Assembly (NCBI GenBank): GCA_016705545.1
Contig: JADIYA010000001.1
Span: forward strand, 434,001-498,000
Direction of reading: 5' to 3'
DNA length: 64,000 nucleotides
DNA from: Flavobacteriales bacterium
GTDB taxonomy: Bacteria; Bacteroidota; Bacteroidia; Flavobacteriales_F; PHOS-HE28
Shown: positions 18,232-26,737 of the stretch, piece by piece
How positions within the stretch are numbered: the first letter of the stretch is position 1
Layout: every line of letters begins with the position of its first letter
Translations under genes and position numbers: made by a program
Notes under the pieces: model-generated
What the model was told of the DNA's origin: nothing
Seen by the model: only the letters and a program-made list of their open reading frames with translations
Databases searched by the model: none

Positions 18232-19314
18232 ATGAAGACCTCCATTCAACAAGCCATCGTTTGCGGCCTGCTCGTCTGCGCTTACCCCTTCCGCATGCCG
18301 GCGCAATACTCGCAGTTGGACCTCCCGCGCGAAAGCCAGGCCGCGAACATCTCCCAGCGCATCGGCATCACCGACATCGCCGTGGCATACAGCCGACCAG
18401 CCGTGAAGGGACGCACCATCTGGGGCGAAGTGGTGCCGTTCGAAAAGGTTTGGCGCATGGGCGCGAATGAGAACTCCGTATTCACCTGCACGCACGAGGT
18501 GACAATTGAAGGTCAAGCCCTGCCCGCAGGCACTTATGGCTTGCACGCCATCCCGAATCAGGACAAGTGGACCATCATCTTCAGCAAGGACCACACGGCC
18601 TGGGGATCCTTCTTCTACAAGAAGGAGATGGACGCGCTCCGCATTGACGTGACGCCACGCCCGTGCGCCATGACCGAACTCGTGACCTTTGAGTTCACGG
18701 AGGCGACCAAGGATGGCGCGACGCTCTCACTCCGGTGGGAGAAACTCGAAGTGCCATTTCGCATCCGCGTTGACGTGAACTCCATTGTGCTCGATGGCAT
18801 GAGCGCACAGCTCCGAGGGCTTGGCGCATTCGCGTGGGAAGTCTGGTACGAGGCCGCCCACTATTGCCACGAGGAGAAAATCGCGCCCGAGCGCGCCATG
18901 AAATGGGCGGATATGAGCATTGCCCGCCAGCCAAATTTCGAGAACCAGACGCTGAAGGCCACCATGCTCGACGAGCAAGGAAAGACAGCTGAAGCCGCAG
19001 CGCTCCGCAAGGCCATGATTGATGGGGCAACGAATGCACAGTTGAACACCTACGCCTACCAACTCGCGAATCAGGGCAACGTGGCGGAAGCAGTGAAGAT
19101 GTTCGAGCTGAATGCCAAACGCCATCCAACGGACCCGAACGTGCATGACAGCCTCGGAGAGGGATACATGATGGCAGGAAGTAAGGAGGCTGCGATCAAA
19201 TCATTCAAGAAGAGCCTGAGCATGAACCCGCCCGAAGGCGTGAAGGCAAACTCAATCAAGTGTTTGAAGAAGTTGGGCGTGGATACGAGTCCGTGGGAGG
19301 GAACGAAGAGTTAA
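18232..19314 (+). CDS. DUF2911 protein with C-terminal TPR repeats
   Basis: This 360-residue exported protein has a signal peptide at residues 1-24 (GLLVCAYPFRMPAQ). Residues about 30-195 are a DUF2911 domain (VAYSRPAVKGRTIWGEVVPF, VWRMGANENS, LPAGTYGLHAIP), a family found mainly in Bacteroidota with no assigned biochemical activity. Residues about 215-350 form helical TPR-like repeats (EAVKMFELNAKRHPTDPNVHDSLGEGYM, AIKSFKKSLSMNP). A second DUF2911 gene lies at 23768-24695, beyond the deacetylase and symporter genes. The ATG at 18232 restores the signal peptide. Confidence 0.85.
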   Translation: MKTSIQQAIVCGLLVCAYPFRMPAQYSQLDLPRESQAANISQRIGITDIAVAYSRPAVKGRTIWGEVVPFEKVWRMGANENSVFTCTHEVTIEGQALPAGTYGLHAIPNQDKWTIIFSKDHTAWGSFFYKKEMDALRIDVTPRPCAMTELVTFEFTEATKDGATLSLRWEKLEVPFRIRVDVNSIVLDGMSAQLRGLGAFAWEVWYEAAHYCHEEKIAPERAMKWADMSIARQPNFENQTLKATMLDEQGKTAEAAALRKAMIDGATNAQLNTYAYQLANQGNVAEAVKMFELNAKRHPTDPNVHDSLGEGYMMAGSKEAAIKSFKKSLSMNPPEGVKANSIKCLKKLGVDTSPWEGTKS

Positions 19315-19318
19315 GCCA

Positions 19319-19348
19319 CGAGCTTGCTTCCGTTGGAGAGCAAGCTCG
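19319..19348 (+). terminator. Hairpin after the DUF2911-TPR gene
   Basis: CGAGCTTGCT pairs with AGCAAGCTCG, and an inner TCC-GTT-GGA pairing leaves one bulged base. It begins 5 nt after the stop codon. No T-tract follows, so it may be a terminator or an RNA-stabilising stem. Confidence 0.5.
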
Positions 19349-19380
19349 CGGCTCGCAGTAAGTGGCTCGCAGCCTCGCTC

Positions 19381-19388
19381 TACCTTCG
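19381..19388 (+). promoter_or_regulatory. Putative -7 promoter box TACCTTCG upstream of the PIG-L gene
   Basis: TACCTTCGGC ends only 4 nt before the ATG at 19393. If used, transcription would start at or inside the start codon, giving a leaderless mRNA. Confidence 0.4.
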
Positions 19389-19392
19389 GCAC

Positions 19393-21973
19393 ATGCACCT
19401 ATCGTTTCTCAGCGCACGACTTACGCTCGTAGCGCTGCTCGGTCTTTCGCTCGCATCATTCGCCCAACGCCCCCCAGCCCAACCCCACGCCGCCGAGATC
19501 CTGCACCGCATGCAGAAGCTCAACGTGCTGGGCAGCGTGCTCTACATCGTGGCCCACCCCGATGACGAGAACACCAAGCTGATCGCCTGGCTGGCCAACG
19601 GCAAAAAGGTGCGCACCGGCAACCTCAGCCTCACGCGTGGCGACGGCGGACAGAACCTGATCGGCCCCGAGCTGGGCGATGCGCTCGGCATCATCCGCAC
19701 GCAGGAGCTGATGGAGGCGCGGCGGATCGATGGCGGCGAGCAGTTCTTCACCCGCGCGGTGGACTTCGGCTACAGCAAGAACGCCGCCGAGAGCTTCGAG
19801 AAGTGGGGCAAGCAGGAAGTGCTGAGCGATGTGGTGCGCGTGATCCGCACGTTCCGGCCCGATGTGATCATCACCCGTTTCGCGCCTGACCGCAGCGCGG
19901 GCCACGGCCATCATGAGGCCAGCGCCATCCTCGCCGAGGAGGCCTTCGATCTGGCCGGTGATCCCAAGGCCTTTCCGGAGCAACTGGAACAAGGGCTTGA
20001 GGTGTGGCAGCCGCGCCGCCTCTTCTTCAACGGCAGCACCTGGTGGAAGAAGGACCTGGCCGACATCGCTAAGAGCGACCCCGACTGGTTCAGCGTGGAC
20101 GTGGGCGGCTACGATCCGCTGCTGGGCCTGAGCTACACGGAGATCGCCGGACGCAGCCGCAGCATGCACAAGAGCCAAGGCTTTGGTGCGGCAGAAACGC
20201 GTGGGGAGATGCTGGAGTACCTCAAGTTGGTGAAGGGTGACCGGCCGAAGACGAAGGACATTTTTGAGGGGATCGATATGACGTGGGGGCGAGTGAAGGG
20301 AGGGGATGTGATCCGATCTCTAATTGGAGACCTCATCAATCGCTATTCAGTGGTTGAACCAGAGCAAAGCATCGAACGACTTGCTCAACTTGAAACCGAG
20401 TTGGATAAGATGTGCTCCTCATTCAGCGATTGTTGGTGGGCTCCGTTAAAGAGCAAGGTCGTTCGGGATCTTCTTAGAAACTGCGCAGGATTGATCGTTG
20501 AAGCAAACTCCACATCCTCATTTGTTGCCAGCCGAGATTCCATTCGAGCATCGTTCGCCAGCGTACAGAGATCCGCAGTCCCAAGTCTGACGCTTTCTAT
20601 GTTCATGGCGATTGACCGGAGGGTCTCAAAGTCAATGAACCGCTTAGCCCAACATTCGCCTTAGCTCAGGACCTTTCCTTACGACCGATGGCTTGAACCT
20701 GATCAACCGCATTGGCTAGAAAAAGCCCATGGTACCCTCTACGACATTGACCGCAACGATCGAGTCGTTCCAACTAAACACTCAGCAAACCACTTCTACT
20801 ATAGCCTCTACACCAGTGATAGTATTCGTATTGGGGGTGAGGTTGACCTAACACACAAATGGGTCGACCGCATAGCCGGTGAGCGCATCCGCCCGGTGTA
20901 CGTCACGCCCGTGGCCTCTGTGATCCCGAAGACCGATGTGCTCATTGCGCGGGGCGGGCCACAGACCATCACCGTGGAAGTGGAGGCGCTCACCGACAGC
21001 CTCACCGGTCAACTGAACGTGACGCTGCTCGAGGGCTGGGCCACCACCAAGGACCTGAAGCTGGTGAACATCGCCAAGCGCAACGAGCGGCAGTCCTTCA
21101 CCTACCAACTCATACCGGAGCAACAATCCGGAAGCGGGTGCCGTGAAATTCCAGTTCACCGGCCCGGAAGGGCAAAGCCAGACCGCACGCTGCACGAGAT
21201 CGACTATCCGCACATCCTGCCGCAGGTGTACTACACGCCCGCCGAAGTGAAGCTGGTGCCGCTGGACGTGAAGACCACCGCCAAGCGCGTGGGCTACGTC
21301 AAAGGCGCAGGCGATGACGTGCCGCAAGCCCTCGAGCAGTTGGGTGTACGGTGGAGTTCATCGAACCTTCCACGGGCCAAGCTGGAGGAACTGCAAATTA
21401 CGACGCGATCGTCACCGGCATCCGCGCCTACAACAACAACCAAGGGCATGAAGCGCTTCACCCGGTGCTGCTGCAATACGTGGAGAAAGGTGGCACCCTG
21501 GTGTGCAGTACACGACGCGCACCAGTGACATGGTGCTGCCGGATTCGCTCATCGGTCCGTATCCGTTCAAGCTTACGCGCGATCGGGTGACGGTGGAAGA
21601 AGCGCCGCCCACCTTCCTCGACCCCAAGCACCCGCTGCTGAACACACCGAACACCATCACCGCCGCCGACTTCGATGGCTGGGTGCAGGAACGCGGCCTC
21701 TACTTCGCCAGCGACTTCGGCACCAACTACACACCGCTCATCGCATGGAACGATCCCGGCGAAGAACCACTGAACGGCGCGCTGATCGTTACCGATCATG
21801 GCAAAGGACGGTTCATCTATACGGGGATCAGCTTCTTCCGGCAATTGCCGGCGGGGGTGCCGGGAGCGTATCGGCTTTTGGCGAACTTTATCGCGGGCGC
21901 TCTGCGACCGCGACGTTCAGTGTCGACCCGATGGGTCGACGCTCAGGCCCTTGCAGTCAGGTTCCATCCCTGA
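19393..21973 (+). pseudogene. PIG-L family deacetylase, reading frame broken (probably sequence errors)
   Basis: The gene starts with a signal peptide (MHLSFLSARLTLVALLGLSLASFAQ). A PIG-L/LmbE Zn-dependent N-deacetylase domain follows, with the metal motif AHPDDE near residue 56 and GHGHHEAS. The frame is intact to a TAG at 20662-20664. Homologous sequence then continues in the same frame (FPYDRWLEPDQPHWLEKAHG), shifts near 21128, shifts back near 21185, moves to a second frame near 21345 (VEFIEPSTGQ) and to a third near 21500 (TRTSDMVLPDSLIGPY), ending at 21973. The full protein would be about 850 residues, as in Bacteroidota homologues with a long C-terminal accessory part. Sequence from about 20320 to 20870 is visibly poorer in G+C than its flanks. 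The next genes are damaged in the same way. Confidence 0.75.
21921..21943 (-). repeat. Palindromic dispersed repeat, copy 2 (stem GTCGACCC/GGGTCGAC)
   Basis: This copy is the reverse complement of the element at 5587-5609: the same 8-bp stem with a different 3-nt loop, flanked by the same A-G-C and A bases. It lies at the extreme 3' end of the broken PIG-L gene. The true stop may precede it, since the last 20 codons read over the repeat look unlike protein. Confidence 0.55.
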
Positions 21974-21992
21974 TCATCCAATCTTCTGATCG

Positions 21993-23717
21993 ATGCATTG
22001 GCTGGATTGGCTCATCCTTCTCGGCACGCTCGCCTTCATCGTGAGCTACGGTATCTGGAAGACACGGCACACGAGCACGTTGAACGGCTACCTGCGCGGC
22101 GGCGGCGATGACCGCTGGTGGGCGGTCGGGCTCAGCGTGATGGCCACGCAGGCCAGCGCGATCACCTTCCTCAGTACGCCGGGACAGGGCTACCTCGACG
22201 GCATGGGCTTCGTGCAGTTCTACTTCGGGCTGCCGCTGGCCATGGTGGTGATCGCCTTCGTGTTCATCCCGCTCTTCTACAAGTGGAACGTGTACACGGC
22301 GTACGAGTTCATCGGCAAGCGCTTCGACCATCGCACGCGTTTGCTCACGGCCATCCTCTTCCTCATCCAGCGCTGCCTGTCCACCGGATTCACGATCTAC
22401 GCGCCGAGCATCGTACTGAGCAAGGTGCTGCACTGGCCCTTGGGTTGGACCTGCGCCTTCATCGGCGTACTGGTGATCCTGTACACCACCACGGGCGGTG
22501 CGAAAGCGGTGGGCGTTACGCACAAGCAGCAGATGGCGGTGATGTTCGCCGGGCTCTTCGTGGTCTTCGGCTTCATCCTGTACTACCTGCGCGAGTTCGG
22601 TCGGCTTCGTGGAAAGTCTGCAACTGGCGCACGCGCTCGGGAAGACCGACGTCATCGACACCAGCTTCGACCCGAGCAACAAGTACACGCTCTGGAGCGG
22701 CCTCATCGGCGGCTTCTTCCTGCAACTGGCCTACTTCGGCACCGACCAGAGCCAGGTGCAGCGCTACCTCAGCGGGCAGAACGTGCAGCAGGCCCAGCGG
22801 GCTATTGCTGAACGGGCTGCTGAAGATCCCCATGCAGTTCTTCATCCTGCTCATCGGGCGTGCTGGTGTTCGTGTTCTACCTGTTCAATCCGGCTCCCGT
22901 GCATTGGAACGCCGCGAACGTGGAGGAAATGCAGAACGCGTTCACCGCAACGACGCAAAGCACGCAACGGGAAACGCGGCGCTACTGAACTACAGGCACA
23001 ACACGCCGCCAACGTCGCCACCATCGCCACCGAGGCCGAAAGCTGGGTGGCCGCCCACCGCGCCGGCCAGCCTACGGACAACCAACAACTGACAACGCTA
23101 CTGGCCGAGGACGCCCGCCTGCGCGAGGCCTACCGCGCCGAGGTGAAGGCCGCGCAGCCCGCCGCCGAATCCAACGACAAGGACTACATCTTCATCACCT
23201 TCATCATGGACCACATGCCCTCAGCCTAGGGGGGCTGCTGCTGGCCATGATCTTCAGCGCGGGCATGAGCAGTACCAGCGCAGAGCTCAGCGCGCTGGCC
23301 ACCACCAGCGTGGTGGACGTGGTGAAAAAGGAGCGCACGGACGGCGAGCAGGTGCGCGCCACGAAATGGGCCACAGTGCTCTTCGGGTTGCTGGCGCTGG
23401 CATTCGCGGCGCTGTTCTCGCTTTTCGAGAACCTCATCCAAGCGGTGAATATCATCGGCTCGTTATTCTACGGCAGCATCCTCGGTGTCTTCCTCGTGGC
23501 CTTCTTCCTAAGGCGCGTTGGTGGCACGGCGGTCTTTTTCGCCGCGCTGGTCACCGAATCGCTCACCTTGCTGCACTTTGCATTGGATAAGTACGACGTT
23601 CTCGCAACCGAGCATGGAGATCCGCTTGAACTTGCTTTCCTCTGGTACAATCTGCTGGCACCGGCGGTACTTGTTGCCTTAGCGCTCGCCATTCAGGCGA
23701 TGCAGCGGCAGCGCTGA
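21993..23717 (+). pseudogene. Sodium:solute symporter, reading frame broken (probably sequence errors)
   Basis: This is an SSS-family Na+-coupled transporter of about 570 residues, recoverable only by joining frames. Segments: 21993 to ~22600 (MHWLDWLILLGTLAFIVSYG, five or six membrane helices, YEFIGKRFDHRTRLLTA), ~22606-22800 in another frame (FLQLAYFGTDQSQVQRYLSG), ~22800-22858 in the third (LLLNGLLKIPMQFFILLIG), ~22860-22945 back in the first (VLVFVFYLFNPAPVHWN), ~22990-23228 in the second (soluble insert, then IFITFIMDHMP), and 23229-23717 in the first (MIFSAGMSSTSAELSALATTS and four more helices). The order and spacing of segments match an intact symporter, so single-base errors are likelier than decay. 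It starts 20 nt after the deacetylase stop and is probably co-transcribed. The substrate is unknown. Confidence 0.75.
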
Positions 23718-23723
23718 AATTCA

Positions 23724-23745
23724 GAAGCCTCCCTGCGGAGGCTTC
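23724..23745. terminator. Bidirectional hairpin between convergent genes
   Basis: GAAGCCTCC (23724-23732) and GGAGGCTTC (23737-23745) form a perfect 9-bp stem with loop CTGC, between the symporter stop (23717) and the convergent DUF2911 stop (23768). On the plus strand it is followed by CGATCTCTCT. Confidence 0.7.
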
Positions 23746-23767
23746 CGATCTCTCTGCGAGCTGAGTC

Positions 23768-24695
23768 CTACTTCTTCGGCTTCTCACCAGCCTTCTGGGG
23801 CGTGGCCGTCATCGCCTTCGTCCACTCCTCGATGCGTTCTCGGTTCATCTTCACGTAGGCCGCATCCTTTTCGGCCTGAGCCAGCTCTATGCTCATGTTG
23901 GCGGCTTCGATGGCCTCCTTGTACTTGCCATTGGCGGCACGTGCAAGGCCCAAGGTGTAAGTGTTCCAATACTTCTTCTCCATGCTCACGCTCTTCTCGG
24001 CCCAGGTGAGCGCGTCCGGCAATCGCAGCTTTCGGTCTATGCAGAAGCGCGCGCTGCTGCTGTAGGCATTGAACTTCACATCGGCCTTCGAGAGCGCCTC
24101 CTCGATGTTCTTCAGGGCTTGCTCGGTGCAGTCCGCCACGATGGGAATCGGCAGCCAGGTGGCTTCCCAGGTGAGGTTCAGGATGGCATCGTCGCGTTGG
24201 CCCAGGGTGAAATCGAATGTGAGCGTCTCCACCAGGCCCGAGTTCTTCTTGGGCTGCAGCTTCGCCGTGAGCACATCCTCCTCGGGCTTCCGTTCATCGG
24301 CGCCCCAGAGCTCGGTATTGGTATTGAGGATCAGCACCCACATCTCCGGGCCGGGAACGGTGAAGAGCGAGTACTTGCCAGCCTTGACCGGCTGCCCGGC
24401 CATGACAACGGGCGAATCGACCTCGTTGGAGGTGCATTGTTCGCTCCGGTGCGCCACACTTCACCGAAAGGAACCAAGTCGCCGGAACCACCTTACGTCC
24501 TTTGGCGGAAGGCCGCGAATACGCCTCGTCATTGGTGAGACCGATGAGCTGGCTCCAAGCGGCAGGACTGGATTGCGGGAAGTTCTTGTGCGGCGGGGCA
24601 AGACAGGTGCGGCCAGCAGCGCAGCGTAAGGATACGTTTCGGGCTTCGTTGGCCGACGAAGATGGCTCCGCCACGGGCCACGGATTGTAAGGCAA
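23768..24695 (-). pseudogene. DUF2911 protein, 5' half frame-shifted (probably sequence errors)
   Basis: From about 24430 to the stop at 23768 the frame is clean: VVMAGQPVKAGKYSLFTVPGPEMW, then a DUF2911 beta region and a helical C-terminus ending AGEKPKK. Upstream the family sequence continues in other frames: GDLVPFGEVWRTGANNA just 5' of 24430, and AYSRPSAKGRK further up. At least two or three indels are therefore needed to restore it. A signal peptide cannot be read with confidence and the start is uncertain; 24695 is the limit of the 5'-most open frame and begins with TTG. It lies 8 nt downstream of the clpX stop in the same direction, and resembles the DUF2911-TPR protein at 18232. Confidence 0.7.
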
Positions 24696-24703
24696 GCGGT
24701 CGC

Positions 24704-25888
24704 TCAGGCCACCTTCAGGCTGCTCAGGCGCGAGCGATCGAACTTCTCGCGGGCGTAACTGAGGGTGACGCGCAGCTCAGCGGGACGGTCGGGTGAACCC
24801 GGCATCTCGTACATGGCATCGGTCATGATGGCTTCGCAGATGCTGCGCAATCCCCGTGCACCCAGTTTGTACTCAAAGGCGCGCTCCACGATGAAATCGA
24901 GCACCTTCTTGTCGAAGGTGAGCTTCACGCGGTCCATGTCGAAGAGCTTCACGTATTGCTTGATGATCGAGGTAGGTGAGCACCGGGAACCGACCGATGA
25001 GCTCGGGGATGAGCCCGTACGCGCGCAGGTCCGTGGGCTCACGTACTGCAGCAGGTTCTCGTCGCTGATGCGACCGTCGCGGCTGGCGCTGTAGCCCACG
25101 GCACTACTCTTCACCCGGCGGGCGATGATCTTGTCGATTCCGTCGAAAGCGCCCCCGCAGATGAAGAGGATGTTCTGCGTGTCCACCTGGATCAGCTTCT
25201 GCTCCGGGTGTTTGCGGCCGCCTTGCGGGGGCACGCTCACCGTGCTGCCCTCGAGCAGCTTCAATAGGGCCTGCTGAACGCCTTCGCCGCTCACGTCTCG
25301 GGTGATCGAGGGGGTATCGCTCTTGCGGCTGATCTTATCGATCTCATCGATGAAGACGATGCCGCGCTCAGCCTTGCTCACATCGAAATCGGCCGCCTGC
25401 AGGAGGCGGCTGAGGATGCTCTCCACATCCTCGCCCACATAGCCGGCCTCGGTGAGCACCGTGGCATCAGCGATGGCGAAGGGGACATTGAGCATACGGG
25501 CGATGGTCTTCGCGAGGAGCGTCTTTCCGCTGCCGGTTTCTCCGACCAGGATGATGTTGCTCTTCTCGATCTCCACATCATCGACGCTGGTGGTCGGTTT
25601 CTGGAGCAGGCGCTTGTAGTGGTTGTACACGGCCACGCTCAGCACTTTCTTCGCATCGTCCTGCCCGATGACGTACTCATCGAGGAAGCGCCGGATGTCC
25701 GATGGCCGCTGCAGGATGAGGCTGCCCTCCATCTCGGAGCGGCTGCGCTGGCTCAGTTCTTCCTGAATGATGTTCTGTGCCTGTGTGATGCAGCCATCGC
25801 AGATATGCCCGGTAATGCCGGCGATGAGGACGTTCGTGTCCTGCTTGTCGCGCCCGCAGAACGAGCACTTGATCTCTTTCTTGTCCAT
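24704..25888 (-). CDS. clpX: ATP-dependent Clp protease ATP-binding subunit ClpX, with an internal lesion
   Basis: ClpX unfolds substrates and feeds them to ClpP. The 394-residue frame has an N-terminal zinc finger (CSFCGRDK...CDGC, residues 9-33), Walker A GETGSGKT (about 117-124), Walker [10 protein letters not shown] and the C-terminal [15 protein letters not shown] sensor-2 block. Between about 25038 and 24970 the frame reads nonsense ([13 protein letters not shown]). The neighbouring frame there encodes the expected [24 protein letters not shown], and roughly 18 residues expected next (the stretch ending in EPKNAL) are absent. A frame change plus a deletion of about 50 nt has thus left one open frame. 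In a core protease gene this points to consensus error. It lies downstream of clpP with a hairpin-rich 129-nt gap. Confidence 0.9.
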   Translation of the reverse strand: MDKKEIKCSFCGRDKQDTNVLIAGITGHICDGCITQAQNIIQEELSQRSRSEMEGSLILQRPSDIRRFLDEYVIGQDDAKKVLSVAVYNHYKRLLQKPTTSVDDVEIEKSNIILVGETGSGKTLLAKTIARMLNVPFAIADATVLTEAGYVGEDVESILSRLLQAADFDVSKAERGIVFIDEIDKISRKSDTPSITRDVSGEGVQQALLKLLEGSTVSVPPQGGRKHPEQKLIQVDTQNILFICGGAFDGIDKIIARRVKSSAVGYSASRDGRISDENLLQYVSPRTCARTGSSPSSSVGSRCSPTSIIKQYVKLFDMDRVKLTFDKKVLDFIVERAFEYKLGARGLRSICEAIMTDAMYEMPGSPDRPAELRVTLSYAREKFDRSRLSSLKVA

Positions 25889-25928
25889 GGGAGGGGGTCG
25901 AAGGGCCTTCTACGCGGTGAACGGCCCG

Positions 25929-25966
25929 CCAAGATACACCGCGGCCCCACCGGAAATGGCGGGGCC
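25929..25966 (-). promoter_or_regulatory. Hairpin and TATCTTGG box upstream of clpX
   Basis: On the minus strand a stem of nine pairs with one mismatch (25943-25966, GGCCCCGCC with GGTGGGGCC) is followed by TATCTTGG (25936-25929), which resembles the local -7 box, 41 nt before the clpX start. It could separate clpX expression from clpP. Confidence 0.35.
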
Positions 25967-25984
25967 GGTTTCAAGACAGATCCG

Positions 25985-26030
25985 GCGCACCAAGTAGGGG
26001 CGTCGAATTCGATGCCCCTACTTGGTGCGC
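25985..26030 (-). repeat. 46-nt near-perfect palindrome spanning the clpP stop codon
   Basis: Arms GCGCACCAAGTAGGGGC (25985-26001) and GCCCCTACTTGGTGCGC (26014-26030) pair over 17 bp. The centre TCGAATTCGA is itself a palindrome, so only one G/T pair breaks the symmetry. The clpP stop codon (26018-26020) and its last three codons lie in one arm. No T-tract follows, so it may act as a processing or stability element rather than a classical terminator. Confidence 0.75.
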
Positions 26031-26695
26031 ACCAGCAATTCGTCGATCATGCCGTAGGCCTTGGCCTCCTCGGCCTTCATCCAGTAATCCCGATCGCCGT
26101 CCTTCTCCACCTTCTCGAAGGGCTGGCCGCTATGGCTGCTGATGATGTCATAGAGCTCCTTCTTGAGCTTCTTGATCTCGTTCACCGTGATCTCCATGTC
26201 CGTGGCTTGGCCTTCGGCGCCTCCCATGGGCTGGTGGATCATCACCCGTGCGTGCTTCAGGGCGCTGCGCTTGCCCTTGGTGCCGGCGCAGAGCAGCACG
26301 GCGCCCATGCTGGCGGCCATGCCGGTGCAGATGGTGGCCACATCGGGATTGATGTATTGCATGGTGTCATAGATGCCGAGGCCCGCGTAGACCCCGCCAC
26401 CCGGGCTGTTCAGGTAGATCTGGATGTCCTTCTTGGCATCCACGCTCTCCAGGAAGAGAAGCTGCGCCTGGATGATGTTGGCCACCTGGTCATTGATGCC
26501 GGTGCCGAGGAAGATGATGCGGTCCATCATCAACCGGCTGAATACGTCCATCTGCGCTACGTTGAGCTGGCGCTCCTCGATGATGTAGGGGGTCATCGAG
26601 CTGGTGATGGCTGAGGAGGTGTAGCTGTGCAGCGTGTTGCTGGAGATGCCGCGGTGCTTCACGGCATACTTGAGGAATTCGTCTTTGGGGTACAT
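26018..26695 (-). CDS. clpP: ATP-dependent Clp protease proteolytic subunit ClpP
   Basis: This is the 225-residue serine protease subunit that forms the double-ring chamber used by ClpX. The catalytic triad is visible: S129 in GMAASMGA, H154 in MIHQPMGG and D203 in DRDYW. The N-terminal extension before MTPYIIEERQ (residue 34) is somewhat long, as in other Bacteroidota. The gene is 42 nt downstream of tig and 129 nt upstream of clpX, so the order tig-clpP-clpX is the standard one. Its last codons lie inside a large palindrome. Confidence 0.97.
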   Translation of the reverse strand: MYPKDEFLKYAVKHRGISSNTLHSYTSSAITSSMTPYIIEERQLNVAQMDVFSRLMMDRIIFLGTGINDQVANIIQAQLLFLESVDAKKDIQIYLNSPGGGVYAGLGIYDTMQYINPDVATICTGMAASMGAVLLCAGTKGKRSALKHARVMIHQPMGGAEGQATDMEITVNEIKKLKKELYDIISSHSGQPFEKVEKDGDRDYWMKAEEAKAYGMIDELLVRTK

Positions 26696-26737
26696 CGTTC
26701 GGGTTTGTGGCGAAGGAAGCGCGTTGCGCGGGCTGCC

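Noticed and set aside
19393..23717. Programmed frameshifting or true pseudogenes in the PIG-L and symporter genes
   Set aside because: The shifts are too many, lack slippery-sequence patterns and extend into clpX, so sequence error is the simpler explanation. True decay cannot be fully excluded without reads.
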